Notes: generated by a model from the sequence alone, not told the origin. Positions 17,762-26,568 are shown, counted from the stretch's first letter. The stretch is DNA of 64,000 nucleotides from Granulosicoccus sp045110475 (GCA_045110475.1 JBGCGC010000040.1:1-64000), one strand, 5' to 3'. Translations and numbers: made by a program.

Positions 17762-18334
17762 GTGGATAACGCCAGCCAGCGCATTCCGCTTGGTCACATC
17801 ACCGGCGTATCGGGCTTGAAAGGATGGGTTAAGGTCCATTCAGACACAAACCCACGAGAAAATATTTATTCTTACACTCAATGGTGGCTGGAGCAATCTG
17901 GCGACTGGAGACAAATCAGTATTGTCGAGGGACGGCCTCAGGGAAAGACGATTGTTGTCCGGATCGATGGCATATCAAGCCCGGAGCAGGCCAGTGAGCT
18001 CATCGGGGCAAGGATTGCTGTAGACAGACACCTGATGCCAGACCTGTCAAAGGGCGAGTATTATTGGACTGACCTGATCGGCATGCAGGTGAGAACCAGC
18101 GATGAGCTGTCGATTGGTACTGTCAGCAGATTGTTTGAAACTGGTGCCAACGATGTCATGGTAGTCAAGGACGAAAGAGAGCAGTCAGAAGTGCGCACGG
18201 AAGAAGACACAGGCAAGGGGCAGCCGGAAAAAGCAGTGAAAGAAGTGCTGGTGCCATGGTTGGTGCCGGATGTCATCACGGAGGTCGATTTGAAAAGCAG
18301 GGTCATAACGGTCGATTGGGATCCGGATTTCTAG
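17762..18334 (+). CDS. rimM: Ribosome maturation factor RimM
   Basis: Assembly factor that binds S19 and helps mature the 30S head. GTG start preceded by a GGTGAGAG ribosome-binding region. The N-terminal beta-barrel has RIPLGHITGVSGLKGWVKV, the middle carries KGEYYWTDLIGMQV, and the C-terminal PRC-barrel ends with VLVPWLVPDVITEVDL and VDWDPDF. A short acidic, charged insertion (about residues 139-160) lengthens it to 190 aa compared with about 170-182 in relatives. The stop codon ends 2 bases before the trmD start, implying translational coupling. Confidence 0.96.
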   Translation: MDNASQRIPLGHITGVSGLKGWVKVHSDTNPRENIYSYTQWWLEQSGDWRQISIVEGRPQGKTIVVRIDGISSPEQASELIGARIAVDRHLMPDLSKGEYYWTDLIGMQVRTSDELSIGTVSRLFETGANDVMVVKDEREQSEVRTEEDTGKGQPEKAVKEVLVPWLVPDVITEVDLKSRVITVDWDPDF

Positions 18335-18336
18335 AC

Positions 18337-19089
18337 GTGCACATCGGTGTTGTCACGCTGTTTCCGCAATTGATCGATGACGCTCTGCAACACGGTGTTA
18401 TTGGAAGGGCGAAGGACAGCAAACGACTGAAGCTTCATCTGGAAAATCCCAGGGATTGGACATCGGACAGGCACCGAACCGTCGATGATAGACCCTTTGG
18501 GGGAGGTCCCGGCATGGTTATGAAGCCTGAACCTCTGGTGCAGGCAATTGATGCTGCCAAAGCCGGTGTTGGTGGTGAGGCGCAAGTGATCTACCTCTCG
18601 CCGCAAGGACGGGTGTTTGATCAGGCGCTCGCGAGAGGATGGCAGAAGAGCGGCTCGCTGGTTCTGGTGTCAGGACGATATGAAGGTGTCGATGAGCGCG
18701 TGGTTCGCAGCGCTGTCGATTTGGAGGTGTCTCTGGGAGATTTCGTTCTCAGTGGCGGAGAATTTGCGGCTTTGGCGGTTATTGATGCAGTTACACGTCT
18801 GGAGCCGGGAGTATTGGGTGATCCCTTGTCAGCGGAGGAGGATTCTTTCGGCGACTCGGGATTACTGGATTGCCCGCACTACACGCGGCCTGAGGACTAC
18901 AAAGGTCTTAAGGTGCCGCAAGTATTGCTTTCGGGCGATCACAAGGCTATCGCTCGCTGGCGTCGTCAGCAGGCGCTGGCAAAAACATGGGAATGTCGTC
19001 CAGAGTTGCTGGAATCGGCCGTCCTGACAGATGAAGATACGATTTTTTTAACAAGCCTCAAGCTTGCAAGTTCCGCTAAAGGTGCTTGA
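18337..19089 (+). CDS. trmD: tRNA (guanine-N1)-methyltransferase
   Basis: Makes m1G37 in tRNAs, preventing frameshifts. The GTG start gives VHIGVVTLFPQL, the standard TrmD N-terminus; a longer reading overlaps rimM in another frame and has no family similarity. The SPOUT trefoil-knot segments are visible: YLSPQGRVFDQ, LVSGRYEGVDERV and the AdoMet-binding LSGGEFAALAVIDAV. The C-terminal helical domain includes CPHYTRPEDYKGLKVPQVLLSGDH (split here only by description). Length 250 aa is normal. Operon partner of rpsP, rimM and rplS. Confidence 0.97.
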   Translation: MHIGVVTLFPQLIDDALQHGVIGRAKDSKRLKLHLENPRDWTSDRHRTVDDRPFGGGPGMVMKPEPLVQAIDAAKAGVGGEAQVIYLSPQGRVFDQALARGWQKSGSLVLVSGRYEGVDERVVRSAVDLEVSLGDFVLSGGEFAALAVIDAVTRLEPGVLGDPLSAEEDSFGDSGLLDCPHYTRPEDYKGLKVPQVLLSGDHKAIARWRRQQALAKTWECRPELLESAVLTDEDTIFLTSLKLASSAKGA

Positions 19090-19123
19090 CAGGCAGTTTG
19101 AGGCAACACAGAAGAGCAATAGC

Positions 19124-19468
19124 ATGAGTAATATCATCGACGAAATCAATGCCGAACAGATGGGCAAAGAGGTGCCTGCGTTCGCCGCCGGTGACACCGT
19201 AGTCGTACAGGTTCGCGTTCGTGAGGGTGATCGTGAGCGCTTGCAGGCATTCGAAGGTGTTTGTATTGCCAAGCGTAACCGGGGTCTGCATTCTGCATTT
19301 ACGGTTCGAAAGGTCTCACACGGTGAGGGTGTGGAACGTGTATTCCAGACCTACAGCCCACTGGTAGCAGGTATCGAAGTCAAGCGACGTGGTGATGTTC
19401 GACGTGCCAAGCTTTACTATCTGCGTGGCTTAACAGGACGTGCCGCCAGAATCAAGGAAAAACTGTAG
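19124..19468 (+). CDS. rplS: 50S ribosomal protein L19
   Basis: Large-subunit protein at the 30S-50S interface. The ATG giving MSNIIDEINAEQ was chosen because it matches the family start; an open extension upstream overlaps the trmD end. FAAGDTVVVQVRVREGDRER, the RGLHSAFTVRK region and VRRAKLYYLRGLTGRAAR are diagnostic. 114 aa, normal. Last gene of the operon; two hairpin terminators follow within 85 bases. Confidence 0.97.
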   Translation: MSNIIDEINAEQMGKEVPAFAAGDTVVVQVRVREGDRERLQAFEGVCIAKRNRGLHSAFTVRKVSHGEGVERVFQTYSPLVAGIEVKRRGDVRRAKLYYLRGLTGRAARIKEKL

Positions 19469-19482
19469 AACCGGATTTTTCT

Positions 19483-19508
19483 AACCAGACTTTTACCGTC
19501 TGGTTTTG
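19483..19508 (+). terminator. Terminator 1 after rplS
   Basis: AACCAGAC (19483-19490) pairs with GTCTGGTT (19498-19505), an 8-base-pair stem followed by TTG. It starts 14 bases after the rplS stop. Confidence 0.8.
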
Positions 19509-19522
19509 TATCAGAAGTATCC

Positions 19523-19554
19523 AAAGCGCCAGCCGTCATAGCTGGCGCTTTTGT
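19523..19554. terminator. Terminator 2 after rplS, possibly bidirectional
   Basis: AAAGCGCCAGC (19523-19533) pairs perfectly with GCTGGCGCTTT (19541-19551), an 11-base-pair stem with an A-run on the left and a T-run on the right. It can stop transcription from rplS, and also any leftward transcript from the htpG upstream region. Confidence 0.85.
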
Positions 19555-19642
19555 GTGTCTGCTACAGGCATACCATTGGCTGGCCAAGCTGGTGGGCATA
19601 ACCTGAATGAAACACTGCTCTTGAGTCTGGCACCAGAGCACC

Positions 19643-19671
19643 CTTGATTTTATCCAGACTCATCCCGATGT
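19643..19671 (+). promoter_or_regulatory. Sigma-32 (heat shock)-like promoter for htpG
   Basis: CTTGATT (19643-19649), a 14-base spacer, then CCCGATGT (19664-19671) matches the sigma-32 consensus CTTGAAA - 11 to 16 bases - CCCCATnT at 5 of 7 and 7 of 8 positions. It lies 150 bases before htpG, a classical heat-shock gene, in a gap that otherwise holds only a weak 68-codon reading frame on the other strand. Prediction only. Confidence 0.5.
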
Positions 19672-19822
19672 TCTTTCGTGCACCACGCGCCTGACTGTTG
19701 ATAAACCGCGCACTGATCATACGGGCAGGCTGGCAGGTTCTGTAAAACAGAGCCAGGCAATTACTCATAACCCAGCACTGACCGGATCTGGTCAGAATGC
19801 TACGCAGTCGGAGACATTTCGC

Positions 19823-21790
19823 ATGAGCGACACATCCCAGGACCAAGTCAAGACCGAAGCCAACGGCGAAAAGATGGTTTTTCAGGCGGAGGTTAATCAG
19901 CTACTGCAGCTGATGATTCACTCCCTGTACAGCAATCAGGAGATTTTCCTCCGTGAGCTAATCTCTAACGGCTCAGACGCCTGCGATAAACTGCGTTTCG
20001 AATCCATCGCAGAAGCCGGGTTGCTTGAAGATGATACCGACTTGAGGTTAATCGTCAGTGTCGACGAGGAAGCCAAGACAATTACGGTCAGTGATAACGG
20101 TATCGGGATGAATCGGGAAGAGGTCATCGCGAACATCGGAACGATTGCAAAATCAGGCACCAAACAGTTTCTCGAGTCCCTCACAGGTGATCAGAAGACC
20201 GATGCGAAGCTTATCGGGCAGTTTGGTGTGGGATTCTATTCAGCTTTCGTCGTCGCCGACAAGGTCGTGCTAACCACTCGCAAGGCAGGCGAGCCAGCCA
20301 CTGCGGCCATCAGGTGGGAGTCTGATGCCAGTGGTGGCTACACGTTGGCGGACGTAGAGCAAGCAGATCGCGGAACACACATTACGCTCCATATCAAGGA
20401 AGAGAGCAGTGAGTTTCTGAATGCGTATCGACTGCGCAACGTGATCAAGAAGTACTCCGACCACATTACTTTCCCTATCATGATGATGGGTGATGTACCG
20501 CCCGTGCCAGAGCCTGAGGAGGGTGAGGAAGCGGCGATTCCGGAGCCTGCAAAGCTGGAGCAGGTCAACGATGCATCAGCACTGTGGACGCGCCCCAAAT
20601 CCGACATTTCTGACGAGGAATACCAGAGCTTCTACAAATCCGTTTGCAATGACTTCGATGATCCGTTGCTATGGGCACATAATCGCGTCGAAGGTAATCA
20701 GGAATACACCTCGCTGCTGTACATCCCGAAAAAGGCACCGTTTGATCTTTACGATGGAAATCACCAACGTAACGGGATAAAGCTGTTTGTGCAGCGTGTT
20801 TTCATCATGGATGAAGCTGAAAAGCTGATGCCGCGTTACCTGCGTTTTGTGCGCGGACTTGTGGACAGTAATGATCTGCCTCTTAACGTGTCGCGTGAAA
20901 TACTGCAGAACAACAAAATCATCGAGTCTATTCGCAGTGCCTCTGTCAAGCGCGTGCTTGGCATGATGGAAAAGCTGGCGGAGAAGGAACCCGAGCAGTA
21001 TGAAACCTTCTGGTCCGAATTTGGAAATTGCCTCAAAGAAGCACCTGGCGAGGACTTCGGAAACAAGGAGCAGGTAGCGAAACTCTACCGTTTTGATTCC
21101 ACTCATGCCGATGCCAAAGGGCAGCTCACCGGTTTGGATGATTATCTGGCGCGCATGAAAGTGGGTCAGGACAAGATTTACTACATCACCGCTGATAGCT
21201 ATGCAGCGGGTAAGAACAGTCCGCATCTGGAAGTATTTCGTGACAAGGGGATTGAAGTACTCCTGATGCATGATCGGGTGGATGAGTGGATGATGTCTTA
21301 TCTATCTGAATACGAGGGCAAGTCCTTTGTGTCGATTGCCAAGGGCGCTCTTGATCTTTCAGCCATTGAAGGCGTCGAACAGGAAACCGATGAGCAAAAG
21401 AGTGAAAAAGAGGCAAAAGCCGCAGCCGTTGCACCAACCATCGAAAGAATCAAGACCGTATTGGCCGAAAGTACCAGTGATGTGAAGGTCTCTACACGGC
21501 TAACATCTTCCCCCGCTTGTGTGGTCATGGGCGAACATGACATGGCACTGCACATGCAGCAATTACTCAAACAGGCGGGTCATGATCTTCCCAGTACTCA
21601 GCCGGTTCTGGAGGTTAATCCTACGCATCCCATCCTTGATTTGATGGACAAGGAGCAGGACGAGGATCGATTCAAGGACTGGGCCCACCTGCTACTCGAT
21701 CAGGCCTTACTCGCCGATGGAGGGCAGCTTGAAGACAGCGCAGGCTTTGTCAAACGCATGAACGATATGTTCATTGCATTGAAAGGATAG
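19823..21790 (+). CDS. htpG: Chaperone protein HtpG (bacterial Hsp90)
   Basis: ATP-dependent cytosolic chaperone, homodimer. N-terminal GHKL ATPase: FQAEVNQLLQLMIHSLYSN, ELISNGSDACDKLRF with the Asn/Glu pair, the DNGIGM loop, GTIAKSGTKQF and the glycine-rich GQFGVGFYSAF. The middle domain has the catalytic arginine region DLPLNVSREILQ. The C-terminal dimerisation domain has LTSSPACVV and LEVNPTHPIL. Between N and middle domains is a charged, Pro/Glu-rich linker (about residues 220-245, VPEPEEGEEAAIPEPAK), longer than in E. coli. 655 aa in total. A heat-shock-like promoter lies upstream. Confidence 0.97.
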   Translation: MSDTSQDQVKTEANGEKMVFQAEVNQLLQLMIHSLYSNQEIFLRELISNGSDACDKLRFESIAEAGLLEDDTDLRLIVSVDEEAKTITVSDNGIGMNREEVIANIGTIAKSGTKQFLESLTGDQKTDAKLIGQFGVGFYSAFVVADKVVLTTRKAGEPATAAIRWESDASGGYTLADVEQADRGTHITLHIKEESSEFLNAYRLRNVIKKYSDHITFPIMMMGDVPPVPEPEEGEEAAIPEPAKLEQVNDASALWTRPKSDISDEEYQSFYKSVCNDFDDPLLWAHNRVEGNQEYTSLLYIPKKAPFDLYDGNHQRNGIKLFVQRVFIMDEAEKLMPRYLRFVRGLVDSNDLPLNVSREILQNNKIIESIRSASVKRVLGMMEKLAEKEPEQYETFWSEFGNCLKEAPGEDFGNKEQVAKLYRFDSTHADAKGQLTGLDDYLARMKVGQDKIYYITADSYAAGKNSPHLEVFRDKGIEVLLMHDRVDEWMMSYLSEYEGKSFVSIAKGALDLSAIEGVEQETDEQKSEKEAKAAAVAPTIERIKTVLAESTSDVKVSTRLTSSPACVVMGEHDMALHMQQLLKQAGHDLPSTQPVLEVNPTHPILDLMDKEQDEDRFKDWAHLLLDQALLADGGQLEDSAGFVKRMNDMFIALKG

Positions 21791-21951
21791 ATCAAAGTCG
21801 TCGTTCGCTATCTCATGGCGCAGCTTTTTTAAAAAGTAAATTAAACCAATCGGCGGTTGGCGCTACGGCTTTCAGCCGCTAGAATTGGGGAATTGCGATA
21901 CGTCGATCAAGGCGGTATCGTCGTTACTAGCGAATCGGTGCAGATTATTCA

Positions 21952-22338
21952 ATGATATTCAAGTTATCAAGGTCAGTTGGTGAACAAGCCAGCGAGGCCC
22001 GTGCGTTACGCTTTTTCAGGGCAGGTTTACTGAGTGCATCTATGGCCCTTGTGGTGGGGACACCGCTGGCGCAGGCAGCAGGCGACGCCGCAGCTGGTGA
22101 GGGCAAGGCCTACACCTGCCTTGGGTGCCATGGTGTCAAGCACTACGTGAACACCTATCCCTCGTACCATGTACCGAAAATCGCCGGGCAACATGCCGAG
22201 TATCTTGTAGCGGCGTTACAGGCTTATCGGGCCAAAACCCGTTCACATCCGACCATGCAGGCTAATGCTGCGCTGTTGAGCGATCAGGATATTGAGGACA
22301 TTGCAGCATGGTTTGCAGTGCAAGGTGCGTCAAACTAA
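21952..22338 (+). CDS. Class I c-type cytochrome, single heme
   Basis: Periplasmic electron carrier. A long N-terminal region (about 45 residues) ends with a hydrophobic segment and PLAQAAG, a plausible signal peptide. The heme site is Cys56-Leu-Gly-Cys59-His60, and the C-terminal LSDQDIEDIAAWFAVQ helix is typical of cytochrome c553/c4-like domains. KTRSHPTMQANAALL resembles the axial-methionine region, with Met in the second half. Its stop codon shares one base with the next start (TAATG), so the two cytochrome genes are coupled. Redox partners are not evident in the window. Confidence 0.88.
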   Translation: MIFKLSRSVGEQASEARALRFFRAGLLSASMALVVGTPLAQAAGDAAAGEGKAYTCLGCHGVKHYVNTYPSYHVPKIAGQHAEYLVAALQAYRAKTRSHPTMQANAALLSDQDIEDIAAWFAVQGASN

Positions 22339-22676
22339 TGATTAACAAAAACATTGCAGCTTGCCTGCTACTCACCAGTATTGTTCCTTTCAATCAAGCT
22401 GTGGCTGGCGACCCGGCCGCAGGTGCCGAGAAGGCCGCCACCTGTGCCGCTTGCCATGGTGAGGATGGTATGTCTCAGGCTGTGCCCGGTTATCCAATTC
22501 TGGCTGGGCAATACGCTAGTTATCTGGAGCATGCTCTGAAAAGCTATCGGGACGGGTCTCGACAAAACGCTATCATGGCGGGATTTGCCTCGCAGTTGTC
22601 CGATGAAGATATTGGTGACCTTGCCGCCTGGTTTTCTTCGTTGCCAAGCCCTTTGCACACCGCTCCTCGTCCGTAG
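22338..22676 (+). CDS. Class I c-type cytochrome, single heme, paralogue of preceding gene
   Basis: Start chosen at the ATG overlapping the previous stop, which gives MINKNIAACLLLTSIVPF and a cleavable signal ending near AVAGD. Heme attachment is Cys36-Ala-Ala-Cys39-His40, followed by GEDGMSQAVPGYPILAGQYASYL and the axial-Met candidate in NAIMAGFASQLSDEDIGDLAAWF. It aligns with its neighbour over the whole mature part, so the pair came from a tandem duplication, or is a two-protein version of the diheme cytochrome c4. 112 aa. Confidence 0.88.
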   Translation: MINKNIAACLLLTSIVPFNQAVAGDPAAGAEKAATCAACHGEDGMSQAVPGYPILAGQYASYLEHALKSYRDGSRQNAIMAGFASQLSDEDIGDLAAWFSSLPSPLHTAPRP

Positions 22677-22818
22677 CTGCAACCCAGCTTGAGTCCAGTC
22701 CAAATTCAGGTTTCTGGACTCACCTTATAACGTTACAAATAATCAGGCGTGCCATCTGGCTGGTTCGCGGATGCGCTCAGTGATCGATAGCGATCAGCTT
22801 ACCCGCCCGACAGGATGT

Positions 22819-23109
22819 TCACGACTCAGACTGTCCTCTGAGTGTTGCAGAAAGAGCCACTGATGCCAACTGCTGCTCAATGTCTCTGGGCATCTGAAGG
22901 TGAAATCCGTGCTGTTTGAGGTTGTCCAGCACGGTTGCTGCGTTTTCCTGTCCCAGTTTTCTATCAGGACTCAGGTCAAGGGTCATGGCATACTCTGGCA
23001 CGCCCAGTTGTTTCATGACTGGGCCAGGGAGCTTTTCCAGGCCATCTTCCTCAGCAAGATAAACATAGAGACCGTCCTTGACGGAGCTTCGATAGATGTA
23101 ACACTGCAT
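22819..23109 (-). CDS. ycgL: YcgL domain protein
   Basis: Small cytosolic protein of the YcgL family, function not established. The match is direct: the N-terminus CYIYRSSVKDGLYVYL, then LPGPVMKQLGVPEYAM and the HGFHLQMPRDIEQQL segment correspond to E. coli YcgL (CVIYRSSKRDQTYLYV, YYLQLPPPPEDLL). 96 aa. Family members frequently neighbour RNA-processing genes such as rnd; here hslR and pcnB lie just across a 104-base divergent gap. Confidence 0.88.
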   Translation of the reverse strand: MQCYIYRSSVKDGLYVYLAEEDGLEKLPGPVMKQLGVPEYAMTLDLSPDRKLGQENAATVLDNLKQHGFHLQMPRDIEQQLASVALSATLRGQSES

Positions 23110-23213
23110 GGATGGTTCCTGCGTTTTATCTGGAATGTTCCTGAGATCCTCCGAACAAGTGCTGCACTTGTGGCGGAATTTTATGAATCAAGAATTTATC
23201 CAGGTTCATGTAA

Positions 23214-23630
23214 ATGGTAGACAAGGTACGTATAGACAAATGGTTATGGGCTGCCCGGTTTTTTAAAACCCGGTCTTTGGCCAATGAAGCCATTGCCAAA
23301 AATCGGGTACGGATCGGTGGGCAACGGATAAAGCCATCCAGACTTGTGCTGGTTGGTGATGAGGTTACCATCGAAAAAGTACCTTACGAGTTTCACGTGA
23401 AGGTGCTGGGGCTGAACGATCAGCGAAGACCTGCAGTCGAGGCGCAGACTCTGTACGAAGAAACCGCCGATAGTGTCAGTGCGCGGCAAGTGTTAGGTGA
23501 TCGATTACGTGGCGATTCCATGGCACGGGCAGGGCTGGCCGGGGACGGTCGGCCTTCTAAAAAACAAAGGCGTCAGATTATCCGGTTTCAGAACCAGAAC
23601 GACGCCCCTGAGATTGCATCAGATGATTGA
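23214..23630 (+). CDS. hslR: Heat-shock ribosome-associated protein Hsp15 (S4 domain)
   Basis: RNA-binding protein that recycles free 50S subunits carrying nascent chains. The S4 domain covers residues 4-65: VRIDKWLWAARFFKTRSLA, AIAKNRVRIGGQRIKPSR, LVGDEVTI. A basic tail (RPSKKQRRQIIRF) follows, as in E. coli Hsp15. Length 138 aa. Divergent from ycgL; 15 bases before pcnB. Confidence 0.93.
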   Translation: MVDKVRIDKWLWAARFFKTRSLANEAIAKNRVRIGGQRIKPSRLVLVGDEVTIEKVPYEFHVKVLGLNDQRRPAVEAQTLYEETADSVSARQVLGDRLRGDSMARAGLAGDGRPSKKQRRQIIRFQNQNDAPEIASDD

Positions 23631-23645
23631 TGCACGGAGAATGGA

Positions 23646-25157
23646 TTGCTAAAGAAACTGGGCGGATTATCGCGAACCGCCATGAGTAAGGGGCGCTCGT
23701 TGCTGGCTGGTAAAGCCTCAGGCACTGGCGTGAAAAATCAGGCGAAGCGTAAGGCGAAAAAAACCACCGACCCCGTCATTGTGCCGGCCGGCAAGCATGG
23801 TGTCACTCGCAAGTCCATTGGGCGCTCTGCCCTGAAGGTTTTGGATCAGCTGCATGCGGCCGGTCATTCTGCCTATCTGGTCGGAGGCGGGGTTAGAGAT
23901 GCGCTGGTTGGGTTGAAACCCAAGGATTTTGACGTTGCCACCGATGCCAGCCCCGAAACCATCCGATCGCTGTTTCGCCGCAATTCACGGATCATTGGCC
24001 GACGATTTAGATTGGTGCATGTGGTCTTTGGGCGTGAAATTATAGAGGTGGCTACTTTCCGCGCCGCTCATGATGCTGGCGAAGGAGGCGAGATTGGCGC
24101 TGCGGGCAGAATAGTACGCGATAACGTCTTTGGCTCGATAGAAGAAGATGCCTATCGACGTGACTTCACCGTAAACGCCCTTTACTACAATATCGCTGAT
24201 GATTCTGTAGTGGACTACGTCGGTGGTCTGGCTGATCTGGAGGCGGGTGTCTTTCGTCTTATAGGTGATCCTGTTACGCGCTGCGCCGAGGATCCGGTGC
24301 GCGTTCTGAGAGCGGTCAGGCTCGCTGCAAAACTCGAATTCGATATCGACGCGCAGACGCTCAAGGCCATGGACAGCATTGCCGGGGAGTTAAAGTCGAC
24401 ACCGCCCGCCCGGTTGTTCGAAGAAGTCCTCAAGCTGTTTCAGGGTGGCTATGCATTGCGCAGCTTTCATTCGATTCGACAGCATGACTTGCTGCGCTTC
24501 CTGTTCCCCTTACTGGATAAACGTCTCAAGGGTTCTGCTCCTGAACTTGAGAGCATGCTCGATGCCGCTCTGATCAACACAGACAAACGGGTAGCCGTAG
24601 GAAAACCCATCACACCCGCCTACCTTTTGGCTTTTATGCTTTGGCCCGATGTCGAAGAATATGCGTTACACGACACTCGCAAGGGCGCGCCTGTCGCTGA
24701 GGCCCTGCATGCTGCTGCGGACGCGGTGCTCTCAACGCAACTGCGTGTCATATCAATACCCAAGCGGTTTTCAGGACCTATGAAAGAGATCTGGCAAATG
24801 CAGCCACGGTTGGAAAGGTTGCGAGGTGGCAGAGCGCTTAAGCTGATGGAAGACAGGCGGTTTCGTGCGGCCTACGATTTCCTGTGTCTCAGGGCAACAG
24901 TTGATGATCGCCTGACAAGCTGTGCGAACTGGTGGACTCATGTTCAAACCCTGCCCGAAGATAAGCGAGCTGATGAGGCCGCCAAACGTCCGGTAGCTCA
25001 AGGCATCTGGTCAACAGCTTCCAATGCGGAGGCCGATGCGGATATCGGCGATATGGAGCCGCGGGCGCCGGGGCCAGCAGCCTCGAAAAAGAAGCGTCGC
25101 AGAAGGCGCAGACGCAAACCAGGCGGCGATAAAGGAGCTGCGCCAAAGACATCGTGA
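23646..25157 (+). CDS. pcnB: Poly(A) polymerase I
   Basis: Adds 3' poly(A) tails to RNAs, marking them for decay. The nucleotidyltransferase core has LVGGGVRDALVG and KPKDFDVATDA (the two catalytic aspartates in D-F-D), IIGRRFRLVHVVFG, RRDFTVNALYYN and the head/neck segment EDPVRVLRAVRLAAKL. A C-terminal Arg/Lys tract (KKKRRRRRRRKPGG) fits the basic tail of proteobacterial enzymes rather than CCA-adding enzymes. The TTG start has GGAG 6 bases upstream; an ATG 36 bases in is an alternative. 503 aa. The stop overlaps the folK start by 4 bases. Confidence 0.94.
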   Translation: MLKKLGGLSRTAMSKGRSLLAGKASGTGVKNQAKRKAKKTTDPVIVPAGKHGVTRKSIGRSALKVLDQLHAAGHSAYLVGGGVRDALVGLKPKDFDVATDASPETIRSLFRRNSRIIGRRFRLVHVVFGREIIEVATFRAAHDAGEGGEIGAAGRIVRDNVFGSIEEDAYRRDFTVNALYYNIADDSVVDYVGGLADLEAGVFRLIGDPVTRCAEDPVRVLRAVRLAAKLEFDIDAQTLKAMDSIAGELKSTPPARLFEEVLKLFQGGYALRSFHSIRQHDLLRFLFPLLDKRLKGSAPELESMLDAALINTDKRVAVGKPITPAYLLAFMLWPDVEEYALHDTRKGAPVAEALHAAADAVLSTQLRVISIPKRFSGPMKEIWQMQPRLERLRGGRALKLMEDRRFRAAYDFLCLRATVDDRLTSCANWWTHVQTLPEDKRADEAAKRPVAQGIWSTASNAEADADIGDMEPRAPGPAASKKKRRRRRRRKPGGDKGAAPKTS

Positions 25158-25639
25158 GCAAGGTGTATGTGGCGTTGGGAAGCAATCTGGGTGATCGTGA
25201 AGCTCACCTGCTTAAGGCTGCGCACGACATCGAAGCGATAACGGGCTGTAATGACGTTATCAGTGCTTCGATTTACGAAACCTCACCGATGGGTCCTCAG
25301 GATCAGCCGGATTATCTGAATAGCGTGTGCACTTTTCAGTGCAATCTGGAGCCGCTGGAATTGCTTGGCGAGCTAAAACAGATAGAGCAACAACATGGTC
25401 GCATTCAATTGACTTCCCGCTGGACCGCACGGCCACTAGACCTGGATATCCTGTTGTTCGGTGATCGGCAGATCGATACTGAGGAGCTGACAATTCCACA
25501 TAGGGGGATTGCCCTGCGATCGTTTGTGCTGTGGCCGCTTGCGGAACTTCACGGTGAGCAAGCGCTGCCGGGTCTTGGCTCTATCAGTGAGCTCAAGAAA
25601 AATTGCCAGCGTTTCGGTATCAGGCGCTATCAGGCTTGA
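25154..25639 (+). CDS. folK: 2-amino-4-hydroxy-6-hydroxymethyldihydropteridine pyrophosphokinase
   Basis: Folate-pathway kinase transferring pyrophosphate from ATP to the pterin. Motifs: VYVALGSNLGDRE at the N-terminus, YETSPMGPQDQPDYLNSVC, and the catalytic RWTARPLDLDILLFG followed by LTIPHRGIALRSFVLWPLAEL. GTG start overlaps the pcnB stop in GTGA, a coupling seen in many gammaproteobacteria. 161 aa, normal. Confidence 0.96.
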   Translation: MSKVYVALGSNLGDREAHLLKAAHDIEAITGCNDVISASIYETSPMGPQDQPDYLNSVCTFQCNLEPLELLGELKQIEQQHGRIQLTSRWTARPLDLDILLFGDRQIDTEELTIPHRGIALRSFVLWPLAELHGEQALPGLGSISELKKNCQRFGIRRYQA

Positions 25640-25758
25640 TTCAGCATTTTGTTGGTGTCATCCATTAATTGCACGGGATAAATGGTTCGACGAAAGTGGC
25701 TTCGGGCAGGTGCCAGGCCAATCTGCAGAAACTGCTGTTAGCAGCTACAATCTACTAT

Positions 25759-26406
25759 ATGAAATATCAGTTCATTGCTGTTGAAGGGCCCATCGGTGTG
25801 GGTAAGTCTACGCTTGCCAGGCAGTTGGCAGAAAATTTCAAGGCGCAATTTCTAAGCGACACTGAAAACAGTAACCCGTATCTCAAATCCTTCTACAAGG
25901 ACCCACGCGCAAGCGCCTTGCATACACAGCTGCACTTTCTAGTTGCCCGTCTTGAGGTGCTGAACAATCCTGCGGTGGTCAAGCCTATCCAGCCGATCGT
26001 GGCCGACTTTCTTCTCGACAAGGACCGGCTGTTCGCCGAACTCACACTGGATCACACCGAGTGGTGGATGTACTCGCAGTTGTATGACAAACAGGTAAAA
26101 GATGTCTCGCGCCCCGATCTTGTGGTCTATCTGCAGGCACCTCTGGAAAGGCTGATCGAACGAATCGAGCGTCGTGGCGTATCACATGAGCAACGCATCG
26201 ATAGTAACTATCTGCAGCAGTTGAGTTCTCTTTATGAGCGGTATTTTCATGCGTACAGTGAGACACCCCTGCTGATTATCAATACCGCCGACATTAATTT
26301 GGCGGACGATGTGGCAGAAGTGGACAGATTGTGCAAGGTGATCAGCCAGCTGGAGGGCGGTCGGCACTATTTCAACCCCATGGCTCCCGGTGTGACCCAT
26401 TCGTGA
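25759..26406 (+). CDS. Deoxynucleoside kinase (dGK/dAK-like)
   Basis: Phosphorylates a deoxynucleoside for nucleotide salvage. The ATG used gives MKYQFIAVEGPIGVGKSTLA, with the P-loop GPIGVGKS at residues 11-18; upstream in-frame sequence is not conserved. Other family marks are the FLLDKDRLFA segment, the PDLVVYLQAPLERLIERIERRG segment containing the DRS/ERR-type arginines, and the lid region SHEQRIDSNYLQQL. 215 aa. Replaces or precedes panB/panC at the folK locus in several gammaproteobacteria. Substrate preference (dA, dG, dC) cannot be decided here. Confidence 0.88.
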   Translation: MKYQFIAVEGPIGVGKSTLARQLAENFKAQFLSDTENSNPYLKSFYKDPRASALHTQLHFLVARLEVLNNPAVVKPIQPIVADFLLDKDRLFAELTLDHTEWWMYSQLYDKQVKDVSRPDLVVYLQAPLERLIERIERRGVSHEQRIDSNYLQQLSSLYERYFHAYSETPLLIINTADINLADDVAEVDRLCKVISQLEGGRHYFNPMAPGVTHS

Positions 26407-26418
26407 AACGTATGATTC

Positions 26419-26468
26419 TTTCAACAGCGGGTTGAAACGACCCGTATCCATGCCTTTCATGGATAATT
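26419..26468 (+). terminator. Tandem hairpins after the deoxynucleoside kinase
   Basis: TTTCAAC/GTTGAAA (26419-26437) and ATCCATG/CATGGAT (26446-26464) are two perfect 7-base-pair stems; the second is followed by AATTT. They lie in the gap before the response regulator and may form a weak terminator. Confidence 0.45.
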
Positions 26469-26568
26469 TCAATGGTTTGCTGCCGAATCCGCTATCATGT
26501 TGTGCAGTAATTTCACAGGTGAGCGCAGTTGCTACAGCCAATTGTCACGAAAGGGATAAGTACCAAAT

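Noticed and set aside
19562..19768. 68-codon reading frame on the minus strand upstream of htpG
   Set aside because: No recognisable domain or clear ribosome site, odd composition, and it overlaps the likely htpG promoter; kept only as a remote possibility.
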